From assembly GCA_973895155.1 (NCBI GenBank), contig OZ316899.1, forward strand, positions 6,510,001-6,574,000: DNA of 64,000 bases, given 5' to 3'. Source of the stretch: Marsupella aquatica (Eukaryota; Marchantiophyta). The notes under the pieces are model-generated. The model saw only the letters and a list, made by a program, of their open reading frames with translations, did no database searches and was not told the origin of the DNA. Shown here one piece after another: positions 9,369-20,060 of the stretch (positions within the stretch are counted from its first letter, which is position 1; each line of letters begins with the position of its first letter). The position numbers and the translations under genes were made by a program.

Positions 9369-12300
9369 TCACACTTGGTCCTCATCGGCCTCAAGGTCAT
9401 CTAGGTCTGATACAATAACATCTGGTTTCTCGGAAACAATGGAACAAGAACGTGGCACATAGGTGATGACAATTGACCACTCGGTGTCTAAGGGGTATGG
9501 AATGTAGAAAACATTGCTCCAAGTGTGATGGGAAAGCAAATGGTTATGATGTTTGCCAATGAGATGCTTGAACACTAGTGGCACTTGTCTTCAACCGTGT
9601 AAACCCACTCTCATCTTGAAGTACAGTGCAATTTTGACCAACAAGGTTCACTTTGAACCACTTGCAGTTGAAGACATATTAGTCAAACTTTGAATGGTTG
9701 TCATATGATACCACCAAGATCTCCTCTATCTTCCCATAGTGTGGCACAACATCTCTAACAATGTTCCTGTCATGGCGGCTGCTTCTGGAGTCTTGAGAAA
9801 ATTCCCCTTGAACTCCACAATCAAAAGTACGACCCCTCTTCTCATCAAGGGAAGAAACCCTGAAATTAACAAAACCCACAAATTTTTATTACACAAAAGA
9901 TACCATTAATGTAATAATCATCAAAATATGATACCCATCCCTAAATAGCCAAAACCCACATGGCCTATGGCATAAATATAGAAGCCAACATTATAGTTAT
10001 GGATGTCATTAATGATAATAGAAAGTTTTTAAACAATAGTAATAACTAATCAAAATAAGGTCTACATGAATTAATAGAGGAAGAAAGATTAGGTACTAGT
10101 GGACCTGAAGTGTCTCCCTTGTGTCCACATAGCTGTCTTGGATGTCACCACTCTCAAAGGGTCATGAACAATGGTCTGAACGTCATCTGTGATGGTAGGA
10201 AAGTGGGACACATCTCCTCCTTGTGTCACCATGTCATCCAACTCAAGCAACTTTTGCTTCATATACTCATGCATCTTAGGAAAAATTCTTGCTCTTTGAC
10301 TTGTTCTCTTGGCATTCTCATAAAACTCTGTTCATTTCTCCATGATATTACTATTACTCAACATAAATGTTGTCAACTGTGACCACTCTGTTGATGTCAA
10401 CATGCGTGTTTTTGTGGCACCTGTTAAACGGTCCTCCTCCTCTTCTTTTTCCTCCATTCAAGTACGTGGACAAGTAGGATCAATGGTGGCCAAGATGTTA
10501 CTACAATAAAACATACTCTCTGTTGCCAAGTATCCTGTAGCTATGCTTTCCTCCACCCGTGCACGGTTACGTACATAAGCCTTCAACACCGCCATGTAAC
10601 GCTCAAGCCAATACATCCATCTACAATGCACTGGACCAACAATGGCAACCTCCCGCACAAGATGCACAAGTAAATGAACCTGACAATCAAAGAAGGAAGG
10701 AGGAAGGGCTTTCTCCAACTTGCATACCACCTCAGCTGCCAATACCTCCATCCTAGGGATCTCTTCTACGTATATCTCCTTTGAGCATATCCATCTCAAC
10801 AAACGACCCAATGACCAGATGGCATCTTGCACTTCTTCACTCCCTATACCTATAATTGCCACCGGTAATATATGTTGCAATAGGCGATGATAGTCATGTG
10901 TCTTCAGATATCGTGGCCACTTGTGATTGTCCTCCATCCCAAAAGCTTTCCGAAGGTTGGCACCATAGCCTGTAGGAAACCGCATCTCTCCTATACGGTT
11001 CCAAAATTCACGTCTTTGGCCAACACTCAACACCCAAGGAGCAGAAGGACGATTCTCCACACCTATGATAGGATCAGTTGTCACCCCAACATCTGGATGC
11101 ATTTCCATCTCCTCGCATGCCTCCCTAAAATTAGTGTCCTTCTCCCCATAAAAATGCTTTATCAAAGCCTTCCCCACATTTCCCTCTATGTGCATGGGGT
11201 CTAAGAGATGACGGATCTTCAACTCAGACCAATAGGGCAAAGTGGCTAGTATACTCCACCTGGTCAAACCTGTCCTATCAAAGGTGAAGGAATCATTTGG
11301 GTCTACCACCCTATCAGCTAGTGGCTTCCAATTTGCAAAACTTATTGCATCAGGAATTTCACGCTCATCACCAAATGGCATGTCAAAGGAGGAGAATAGA
11401 AGTGGGTCAAACCTCATCTCATGTCCCATGGGAAGAAACTTTGTATGCCCAATATAAACAATCTTTCTAATCCATGAACAATATGTGGCCATGTCCTCTA
11501 AGCTTGGGCCACAAGTAGAGCAAGCTTTGTACCCCTGAGTTTGCAATCCAGAGACAAAACCACACCCTGCTTACATAGAAGAAATCAAACCATGCAAACT
11601 TTATGTTAGGGTTGTCACATGAGAAACAACAATAGGAACTACACATTATCAAAGGGTTGCAAATGGCATGGAAGTCATCTTACCAGGAGAGTCATGCATT
11701 GTCCAACAAATGATCCCTCTCAATTGAAAGACACGTGGAAAACCTCCTGTAATTTTCCTGCCATCATATGCCCACACTCCATCCCATAATTTTTGAAGTT
11801 CTCCAACCAATAGTGCCAAGTAAGTGTCAAAGTTCTTCACCTTTTTTGGACATGGGATAATCAAAGACAATAAAAGGAACCCCTTCTTCATGGATAGCCA
11901 TGGTGGGAGGTTATAATTCATGACAACCACAGGCCAAACTGATGTAGGTTGCCCCTTTCCTCCAAGTGAATGAGGGCTAACTCCATCAGATGCCAATCCT
12001 AGCCTCACATGGCGAGGATCATGTGCAAAGTCTGGCCATGTTGCCTCAATATGTTTGTGAGCAAGGGAGTCAACTGGCAACCGCATGACACCAGACTCTG
12101 ATCGATGAGTCTTATGCCATACCATCAACTCTGCCAAGTCAGAACACCAATACATGTGCAACAACCGAGGAATGATGGGAAACCAACAAACAGCCTTCCT
12201 TGGCACCTTCTTTGTTAGCATGTTGGGGTCATAGCGAGGCTCATCACATGTTGTACATTGTGTCATTGGCCCCATGAAATAACATGCAATCATTCACACA

Positions 12301-12846
12301 TGCATGAACAATATGATATTCCATGCCAATAGATGAGAGAACACTCTTTGCCTCCTTCCAAGTTGTTGGCAACACATTCTCAGTGGGTAACATAAGGTCA
12401 TGGCAAAGTGCAAACATATCAGATAACAAGGCATTGCTTGCCTTGTGTTTGGCCTGTAAGTTCATCAATCCCAAGATGGCTGAAAGACGACTCAAACGAG
12501 CACCCTCATAGGTGTTTGGGCATGTTCCTCTGCTTCTTCCCATTGGCGTTGTCCCTCAGGGGTATTTTTTGGGCGTGGATCATTGGGAGGCACCTGCCCT
12601 TCATTGGGAAGGTCATCATCGGGGTTGTCGGCACCAAACCAATCAACCATAAAGTCATCCATGGCTCTATCCTGGTCATCAGTTACTTGTTCATCCGTCC
12701 CAGGTACCTCTTCATCAGGGTTACTGCTTCCACTAGCACTTGATGAGGAGCGTGACTCTAATCCATGTCCTTCTTCTGGCATACCCATTTCTCGATATGT
12801 TGCTCTCAATCTCCGTGGTAACATATTTGGAGAGGGTCGCACATTC
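9369..12846 (-). pseudogene. TNP2-type CACTA transposase of CACTA-1, frameshifted
   Basis: Read downwards from an acceptor at about 12846, the gene has an acidic N-terminus, a conserved block (LSRLSAIL, then VHACVNDCMLFHG and TTCDEPRY) and the TNP2 core with HVRLGLASDGVSPHSLGG near 11990, whose Asp is in the catalytic region of the family. An intron follows MHDSPG near 11680; exon 2 resumes at about 11568 and is open to 10458 (HIEGNVGKALIKHFYGEK, MYWLERYMAVLKAYVRNRARVE). A DUF4216-like tail is split over 10274-10089, 9879-9679 and 9584-9369. Family role: cutting and joining at the transposon ends in the nucleus. Frameshifts near 12520 and 12280 make it inactive as it stands. The intron position matches that of CACTA-2. 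Confidence 0.87.
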
Positions 12847-13021
12847 TAAAAACAAAGCAAGCAATTGAAAGTTATACTGCAAAGAGAACACACACAAAAA
12901 TGGGCTAGGGGTGTGCAAAAATGAAATAATATTGGTTGTGGTGCAAATACAAAACATGGCCAAAGGCCATATGTAGTGTCATTTGATATGCAACATACCA
13001 CCTATGACCCTTAACTTAACC

Positions 13022-14174
13022 CTAATCCCACTCATAGTGAGTAAATAACTCATCCCCTGAGTTAATGGTCCTCATCGCTACAACTAGGCAATGGTCATGA
13101 TGATATGTCTAGCCATAAGGTGCTGGCGGAGGACCCTCAATGAAAACCCACTCACAATTTTGCCTACGCTTAGGGCGAGTCCCCACAGTACTTTTTATGA
13201 AACCAGCAATATTCCCAGTCCGTATGGGGTCCCCATCTATGACACGCTGCTCACTATACCTTCTAGTGTTTCCATCAGAGGTATCCATGTCCAATGCATA
13301 AGTCTTCCACTCAGGGTGTTGTGCAAGGATCATGTTCCAATGTCTTCTCTTGTAGATGGGTCCACCATAAGGAAACAAAGTAGGCCCCTCTCGGCCGCGT
13401 CCACCTCTACCACTCTCGGCGTCCACAATGATGTCCTCACAGGCAAAAACTCCATAGCCATGTCTATCCCCAAGTGTGGAAGGTTTGATAACCCAACGTC
13501 TACCCCAAACCTCTACCTCCTCACCATAGGAAAGCTGTTGTGGCAAACCAAGAGTCTCAAAATCCCAGTCCTTGATGATAGGGACACATCTGCTAGTGAA
13601 CTCACAATCACCCCACCTACCCATAACCACTGCCTTGTACAAATCAGTATCCCCTCGGGCCCGCCTCTTGGAACGCTTTCTCCCTCTTGGGACAATAGCC
13701 TCAACCCCAACTTCCCTAGGACTGGTGGGCCTTGCCGCTAGACCCAAGGCTTGTGAGAATGCATTGCCTATAGCATCTAGAACACCTTGTGATGGGACAT
13801 AGGGTGCTTGTGCCGCAGGTCTAGGCCTATTGGATACCTATTCCACCAAAACCAAAACAAACAAAAGTAGGTGTGAAATTAAAAACCTTCAACCATTGAG
13901 TAATGGGAATAGGGTAGGAAAACTAAGGCATAACACTTACCATATGAGATGAAGAAGCCCCTGCCATATTACGTCCACAATGCCCATATCTCTCAATATG
14001 TTGGGCACATATGTAAGATTTTTGGGAAACCTGACCCACACATCTGGAACATTCACAAAGTTGACGCGGTGGACCACAAGGAGGAGGTGCGGTCGTGTGA
14101 TGTTGAGGTGGAGGTGGTGTATCTTCATCAGAGGACGACGAGTCTGTGGTGGAGATTTCAGAAGATGAAGACAT
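13022..14174 (-). pseudogene. Zinc-finger plus SET-domain protein carried by CACTA-1
   Basis: Exon 1 (14174-13941, 234 bp) encodes a Ser/Asp/Pro-rich start and a Cys/His motif (CECSRCVGQ, then CAQHIERYGHCG). The donor GTAAGT at 13940 and an acceptor TAG before 13837 frame the intron. Exon 2 (13837-13022) encodes a basic stretch and a SET-like domain: GYGVFACEDI, LFPYGGPIY, VIDGDPIRTGNIAGF, then VAMRTINSGDELFTHYEW. These align with the SET blocks GxGxxA, DxxxxGNxARFxNHS and AxRxIxxGEELxxxY. The NHS element is changed (IKST). An in-frame TAG at 13109-13111 precedes the last block. SET proteins methylate lysines, commonly on histones. The partner copy at 37098-38391 has the same exon structure. 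Activity is doubtful because of the stop and the altered cofactor motif. Confidence 0.78.
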
Positions 14175-14189
14175 ATCCCCTGTAACAAG

Positions 14190-15440
14190 ATATAATTAAA
14201 ATGGGCATGTTATGACCAAAACATACCACAAAATGATATAAATCAAAGTTCCCAAATAATGATGACAAGAAACCCAAACCAAAATGACCATAGCAATAAA
14301 AAAAGGTACCTTTATGAGACCCGGGCTCAGCAGTGCCAATAGGTCTTGTGGCTCTAAGATAATTAATGAACCCAATCTGAAAGTATGAGGGAAAAGCTGC
14401 AAGCATTCCATGTATATGTAAGCACAATAATCTGGACAAGACAAGAACAAAAAACCCTATATACTGTCCCCTTTATACATAGTGGCAACCAAAAGTGTTA
14501 AGTACATGAAATGAACACTTGAGCCGGTCATGCAATGTTTACCTTTCAGATGCCTGGGCTCTCACAATGCATATGCATTAGTATCAAATCATCAAAAAGT
14601 GCCGCACCCTGCAAGCTATCATATATTCCCCTCCTTTGTTAGCAAAACCCATGCCAATCCCTTTTTGATTCATAAACCCAATGAACCTCTCTTAAACCCA
14701 AAAGGCTGCAATATAAATCTCATGAAACCTTGCTTTGTCTTATCCAAACCTTCAACCCCAAACCGCATCCTACCTATTAAACCTAAATCTGACTTACACA
14801 TAAAACCAAACATTTCTTCAACCCTAGAGACCTTTCTATTTAAAAACCCCAAACCCTAAAACCCTAAACCCAAACCTTACTTATTTCTTGTAAACCAAAT
14901 CCCGCACCTTTATTATTTCTTCTAAACTAATGTAAACCCAAACCTTAGCCTAAACCAACACCATACATAACCCATTAACCTGAAATCTGCCTAACCCTTC
15001 AAACCCACCTTCAAGTATGATTGAGTTGAAACCCTGAAACCCTAAACCCTAACACCCAAAACATGGCCAAAAAGCATTCCAAATATGAGTATAGAGGGGT
15101 CCATGGCCAAAAAGCATTCCAAATATGAGTATAGAGGAGTCCACTTTACCTTTGAAAAAAACCCTTTCAAATGAAACCAACATTCCCCCCAAGACAAGTT
15201 GCCAATGTCTTGCGAAGCCACTTCCTTCGCAAATACCATCACAAATTAGAATTGAGTTTTGCAAAGCGTATGCTTTCGCACGACCTTCAGAAAAACAGAG
15301 CCCAAGAGCATTTCTGCGAGAGAGCAAAGGTGTTGCAAAACCTTTCACGTCGCAATGGTTTCGCAAAATTGAGAAACTACATGCGAAACAAGAAGGATCG
15401 CAAATTGCGAAACAGGTTGCTTCGCAAGTCTTTCCCGCTT
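14190..15440. promoter_or_regulatory. Divergent intergenic region of CACTA-1 with telobox-like motifs
   Basis: This ~1.25 kb lies between the start of the SET gene (minus) and the TNPA-like gene (plus), so it probably holds both promoters. It contains AAACCCTAA-type telobox motifs near 14849-14870 and 15029-15052, a perfect-looking 40-bp tandem duplication (15062-15101 and 15102-15141, one mismatch), and a dense cluster of TTTGCGAAG motifs at 15190-15440 next to the TNPA-like start. In plants, teloboxes recruit TRB-type factors and Polycomb. A regulatory role here is inference. Scattered short open frames look non-coding. Confidence 0.5.
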
Positions 15441-15540
15441 GTACTTTAGCACTCGGCCGCGGCGTACTCAGCGGCATTTGACAAATTTCAAGCGTAGGGA
15501 GGGAGAAGGGAGCTCGCGCGCGCTCGGAGGTGGCTTAGCT

Positions 15541-17409
15541 ATGGATTCCAGTGGAGCAAATGGAGGTGATGGGGCAGGGGTGAGTGATAGTGGCAATGGG
15601 AATGAAGGCAATGGGGAGCAGGAGAGGAATCGATGGACCAATTTGATGGCTAAGCACCTCAATGCAGCACAGTTGAGTCGCTTAGATTTGACTACACCAG
15701 CAGGGATTGCTTCTTTTAGTGCAATCCTAGGGCAAGCCTTGCAAACGGGAGTAGCTGCAGGGAACATTGCAAGGGAGGAGGAGCAAAGGAGTGCAGCTCA
15801 ACAGAAGGCAAGAGAGAAGAAGCGTAAGAAGGAGAAGAGGGCCAAGGCAGGAGTAGTCTCACCTGCTGCCCTAGAAAAGAAGAGGAGAGAGGAAAGAGAT
15901 GAGATAAGAGCACAGCGGGAGGAGCAGCGAAAGAAGGAGGAAGAGAGGAAGAAGCTGCCTATGATTGCCTTGATCGAAGGCATTCCTACTAAACTGGCCT
16001 ACACCGGGGCAAAGAGCACTATCAGGCTTATGGTGCGCTCCAATTTTGCACGAGGAGTTGAGTGGGGGAAACTCAGCAAGGCAGACCAGAGGAAAGTAAT
16101 GAGTCAAATTAAAGATTCATTTCGAAATGGAGCAGAGATTGATGAACAGTGGCTTGCAGATAGAATTTCCAATTCAATGTCTCAAGCACGGTACCATGAT
16201 AGGAAGAAGGTAAGGGCCTACCTGGCAAACTTGGAGGAGTACAGAAACGTGAGGAGGCCACTGCAATTCACTGAGGACGTGTGGAATGCCTTTTACAAAG
16301 TGGAGGTGCAGATGAGAGCTGCCAGGAACCTTCTCTTCTGGAAGGAGATGGAAGCCAAGGCACAGAAGGCCGGGAAGTCCAACCGAGAGCTCAAGGGAAT
16401 GGCTGAGAAGGTGTCTCACATGCAGCACATTGTGGATGAAGTGGGGGCACCACCTCAAAAATTCATCCTTGCAGCTGAGCGAGTCAGCAAACGGCCCAAG
16501 ACCACGCACAAGATGGGCCAAGGTGGACTTCCCGGCCTCAAAGCACACTTTGTGAGTGGGCCCTCTCCTCCCCTGCTTCTGTTTCCTTGCTTTCAATTGC
16601 TATCCAACCTGCAATGCCCCCTACATACCTCTTCTTTCTTTCTTACGGCCTGCCTTGTACTTTAGGTCACCCTGACACATTGCGTGCCTTAAAGATTTCT
16701 CGGAATTAAAAAAAACAGAGTTTGCGAAGCTTTTGCAATGCGGGTTGCTTCACAAATGTTTTGCAAAGTCTATTATGGCATTTTTTAAAGTTATAGATGC
16801 AAAGCTATTGCAAACTAACCCGCTTCGCAAACTACTTCGCAAACAGCCAATTTATTTGAATTTGCGAAGCGGGGAGTTTCGCAAGTGTATATTATATTTA
16901 AAAAATATCGCTAAGGGTTATTGAGCCCAGTTTTGTGTTAGGGAGCACCCTATTAGCACCTCCATGCATTTTTCTTGGGTTTATGGCATATTAACCCCAA
17001 TCTATTTTGGTTTTGGAATGTTTGGTTGTGGTAGTATAAGAGGTACCACAGGAAGATAACAGCAAAAGAGATGGAGATAGGAGCTGCGCATGGAGCCAAA
17101 CATCTCTTTGACTTGGTTGACGCAGAGTTGGCGACTGTAAGTGCATGTATCCCCTTCAGTTTTTCCCACCCAATCCACTTATCTTTTCATTCCGTAAACC
17201 TAAACCAATTTGGCGTTGTGCTGTGCAAACAGGATGATGAGGATGCCAGTGATACCAGCAGCACTGATGAGAACAATGAGGGGACCACGACAAAGGGGCC
17301 CAAGGTAGGAGGGAGTAGTGGATCTGGACCAGTAGGAGGAGTTTCCCAGCAGGAGGGGGAGGAAGAGGATGAGGACAAGGACGAGGAGGAACCAGATGTG
17401 GAGGAGTAG
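15541..17409 (+). CDS. TNPA-like DNA-binding protein of CACTA-1, three exons, open
   Basis: Three exons join in frame: 15541-16551 (donor GTGAGT), 17056-17136 (donor GTAAGT) and 17233-17409 (acceptor after CAAACAG), giving about 422 residues with no internal stop. The start ATG GAT TCC at 15541 is the first ATG after the divergent promoter. The protein is rich in Arg/Lys/Glu coiled coil (about residues 80-140, KKRRKEKR-like). A conserved middle block follows (SNFARGVEWGKLSKADQRK, QIKDSFRNGAEIDEQWL). The tail is strongly acidic. The middle block matches the homologue at 35099-36253 in CACTA-2. By position it should be the TNPA partner that binds subterminal repeats; the family assignment is inferred. 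Orientation opposite to TNP2 is unlike classical En/Spm. Confidence 0.75.
16680..17050. repeat. TTTGCGAAG motif cluster inside the TNPA-like gene intron
   Basis: Between exon 1 and exon 2 of the TNPA-like gene the motif TTTGCGAAG or its inverse recurs about eight times in 16720-16885. This is the same motif as at the transposon ends, but here it is internal. It could let the TNPA-like protein control its own transcription or splicing, or it may be a relic of an old terminus. Confidence 0.6.
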
Positions 17410-17930
17410 CCAGCACCACCTCCTGTGCCACGTTCGGATTGTCGCAAGAGGGACAGGGGGAAGAGGTCGGCGACAAGGAGTAGGAGGACCCCATTCTAGA
17501 GCTTGGTGGTCTAGTGCCCATGGGATGCCCATTTACTTAGTGTAGTATATAGTTTTGATGTGGGTAGTCTTATAGGGACCTAGCTTGTCATATGACACCC
17601 ATCTAGGGTTTAGGGTTTAGGAAACCCTAATTTCTGTGTACCTATCAATTTTCTATAAAGCAATTTTGATTTAGACCTCATTCTCCGTGTTGGACAACAA
17701 GACCCCAACCATAATTCAAAACTCTAAATCTAAATCCTAGCCTCAAGACAGCTTGCGAAACCTATGCGAACAACCCAAATCGCATATTTACCATACTGAA
17801 GGTATCGCAAACATTATGCAAACCACATAAGTTCACACAAATGCGAAGCGATCTTCATGGCATAACTACCATTCATTGAATATCGCAAACATATTACCAA
17901 CCTTGTGGAATCGCAAATATTGAACTCCCT
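17410..17930 (+). repeat. CACTA-1 right side with telobox and subterminal motifs
   Basis: After the TNPA-like stop comes a presumed 3' UTR with a telomere-like run at 17604-17630 (TTTAGGGTTTAGG followed by AAACCCTAA in inverse orientation). From 17750 to 17915 there are about six TCGCAAAC/TGCGAA motifs. No terminal GTAGTG is seen. The sequence becomes an unrelated open frame at about 17930. No other gene is visible. Confidence 0.55.
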
Positions 17931-18577
17931 CAACTCCAGAAGACTATCCTCCCTATGATATCCTAGTCTGTGATTCTCCAGAACAAGGTTTCGAAAGGGT
18001 TGATACAGCTTTGAGATCCAACCCCAACCTTGTTGCAGTTGTCACTTCCTCTACCCAGACTCCTAGAAATGCTATCATCTATAAAATGGAGTCTAGAACA
18101 CCTAAACAACAGGTCCAGAAGTACGTCACCACTTGCAAAATCATTCATACCAATACACCACTTGTAAATGAGTTCTGGAGGTTTTATTATCTGAAGAAAC
18201 CAAAGGCTAGCTACATATTTGACCTCAGGACAATCGGCACCTCTCGCTTGGAGTTGGCCCAATTCGATGAACATTGGATGGATTCAGTCTACTTTCAACC
18301 CATACTGGCCGTTATGTTCCTACAAGGAGATGTCAAAGTTGATGACCCGGACTTAATCTTGGCTTACTTGAGAAATATAGCCGCTTATGCTTTAGATTTT
18401 GTTATGATGTTTCTTAAACAGAGCAACAAGTCCATTACTCTTGATCGTTCCTATATTCTCATTGGACCCAAGATTGCTCTTACTTCAACTAGTTCCTATC
18501 CAGACAAACAACGAGTATGGAACAATATCACCTCTCAGCAGCTGGAAAAATTCACTCACTACTTCAAGGATCTTTAG
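17930..18577 (+). CDS. Unknown ORF fragment upstream of a retrotransposon LTR
   Basis: The frame is open from the CACTA-1 junction (TPSTPEDYPPYDILVCDSP) to the stop at 18577. I recognise no domain. The protein is a mixed hydrophobic sequence (PLVNEFWRFYYLKKPKASYI, then LAYLRNIAAYALDFVMMF) without signal peptide or catalytic motif. Its 5' part is missing because CACTA-1 ends there. Its position just before a putative LTR suggests it is an extra ORF of a plant gypsy element, as found in Athila/Tat types, but it could be host sequence. The first ATG in frame is inside the fragment. Confidence 0.35.
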   Translation, partial: STPEDYPPYDILVCDSPEQGFERVDTALRSNPNLVAVVTSSTQTPRNAIIYKMESRTPKQQVQKYVTTCKIIHTNTPLVNEFWRFYYLKKPKASYIFDLRTIGTSRLELAQFDEHWMDSVYFQPILAVMFLQGDVKVDDPDLILAYLRNIAAYALDFVMMFLKQSNKSITLDRSYILIGPKIALTSTSSYPDKQRVWNNITSQQLEKFTHYFKDL

Positions 18578-20036
18578 TGGAGATTACGACCATTCTACAA
18601 CAAGATGCTGAGTACAAAGATGTTTCTACAATTCTACCCCTCTATTTATGCCAACTCCTATAACTGTTTAGATATAATTGGCATTTTGAGAGAAGCGAAC
18701 AGAATTGATTAGTGCTTCCTGGTGAAGAGGATGTCTCTTCTGTATTGGGGAAGACAGATGCGCTGTCTACCTTACACCCTGGATCAACCTCATTGCGATG
18801 AAGTAAGGGAAGCCATTTAGACTTGTACTATTTGGACTGTGGAAGCGATGGAACTAGAGGATATTCAACAACAGAGGAATTGAAGCGGATCTACATTTTG
18901 ATAAAGTGTTAAAAGCAGATCTAGTTCAGAGTGCCTTGCCCGATCTTACTACGCATGTCTTAAAACTTGTGCATCTTTTTCAGTAGATAACTTGTACATA
19001 AGACAACGCACTAGAAGAGATTTCAGCTTTTTCCAGTTTTTAGTGAGAAAGATAACAATGGTTTAATTTACTAAGTCCTTAACATACCATAGATTATGCG
19101 TTTAAGCTTTTACACATTTACGCTCATTTTTACTTAGCCAAATTGGACCTTTTCACATTTAGTTTTCATTTTTAAGTTTTTCTAGAGATATGAAGAGATG
19201 TGACTCTTCAACCTCCGAGGCTTTTCCCTCATTGATTTTCACTATAAGACACCTCTATCACTAGTGTAGAAGGATGGTAAAGTTATGCATTTTTGCCTCT
19301 TCCTTGTGTTAAATCAATTGATCATGAATCTATGAGTTCAAAGTCAGGTTTGACACATAGGAGAGACTTTCCTCCTTCTTGTGTTTGTACCTCTGTTTAT
19401 AAACACAGGAAGTAAAATCCATTTGTGCAAAATCTTTGGAGTTGTGATGATAGATTCCTTTTTGGTGACTAATTGCAAACTCCTGAGTTCTCAAAGTGAA
19501 CTCATTGAGTTTTAAGTCTTATTGGAATTGATGGATTTTCTTTCATATTGCTTAGTACCATCTAAAATGTTGAAGTAACTACCTTTTAGATCTTGTCTAA
19601 GTATCACTTAGAAATAAAAGACAAGGCGTGTTGACGGCAATTTAAAAGAGTACTCTAGTAAACATTTTAGATCTGAAAAACAATGTGGATTTGAATCTTA
19701 TAAGTCATTTCATTTTGACTTATGTTTAAGGAGTAACCTTGGTATATACCAGACTTCCTTAACATACTTTAAGGTATTTTTCCGTGTGTTTTTGTTAATC
19801 ATTTCCTTTTATTAATTTATGTTTATACAATGCTGAGTTATCATTAAAAACTACTCACCACTGTGGAACGATCTTCAAAATACCTTAGTAAAGTAATCAA
19901 ATTTGATTACTATGTGTGGGAACATTTTAATTTCTCTATTATTGTTTAAAACTATCAAATCAATCCCATCTTGTTCTTTACGGGAACGAATACCAAGTTT
20001 TAAGACCTTTAAATGTGTTTTTGGTTCTTCATGTGA
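18578..20036 (+). repeat. Probable LTR of an Athila-like gypsy element
   Basis: This AT-rich, gene-free stretch of ~1.45 kb ends a few bases before a tRNA-Asp primer site, so its right part should be the 3' end of a 5' LTR. The second LTR is not in the window, so neither LTR edge can be set by comparison. No long open frame occurs here. The left boundary given is only the end of the preceding ORF. Confidence 0.45.
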
Positions 20037-20040
20037 TTTT

Positions 20041-20058
20041 TGGCGCCGTTACCGGGGA
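20041..20058 (+). other. tRNA-Asp primer-binding site
   Basis: The sequence TGGCGCCGTTACCGGGGA differs at one base from the complement of the plant tRNA-Asp 3' end. Athila-type gypsy elements use this primer for minus-strand synthesis. It shows that an LTR ends immediately to the left and that the internal region runs to the right. Confidence 0.8.
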
Positions 20059-20060
20059 AC

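Larger units (their letters stand above)
8405..17930. mobile_element. CACTA-1, an En/Spm-like DNA transposon with SET-domain gene
   Basis: The left end reads CACTACAACATATGTGACAC and is followed by clusters of the motif TTTGCGAAG in both orientations. The same motif family recurs at 15190-15440, 16720-16915 and 17750-17915, as expected of the TNPA-binding subterminal repeats of CACTA elements. Inside are a TNP2-type transposase gene (minus), a zinc-finger/SET gene (minus) and a divergent TNPA-like gene (plus). The expected right terminus ending in GTAGTG is not present. The motif stops near 17915 and foreign coding sequence begins about 17930, so the right end is truncated. The exact right boundary is an estimate. 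Confidence 0.85.

Noticed and set aside
12492-12849. Plus-strand ORFs opposite the TNP2 N-terminus of CACTA-1
   Set aside because: The minus frame is conserved with CACTA-2; the plus frames are not.
14849-15052. Interstitial telomere or chromosome end
   Set aside because: Only two to three CCCTAAA-like units per place; too short and too scattered for a telomere array.
15861-16596. Minus-strand ORFs opposite the TNPA-like exon 1
   Set aside because: Leu/Ser/Pro-rich mirror of the Lys/Glu/Arg-rich coiled coil; no support.
18011-18274. Minus-strand ORF of 103 codons at 17963-18274
   Set aside because: It overlaps the longer plus frame and has no motif.
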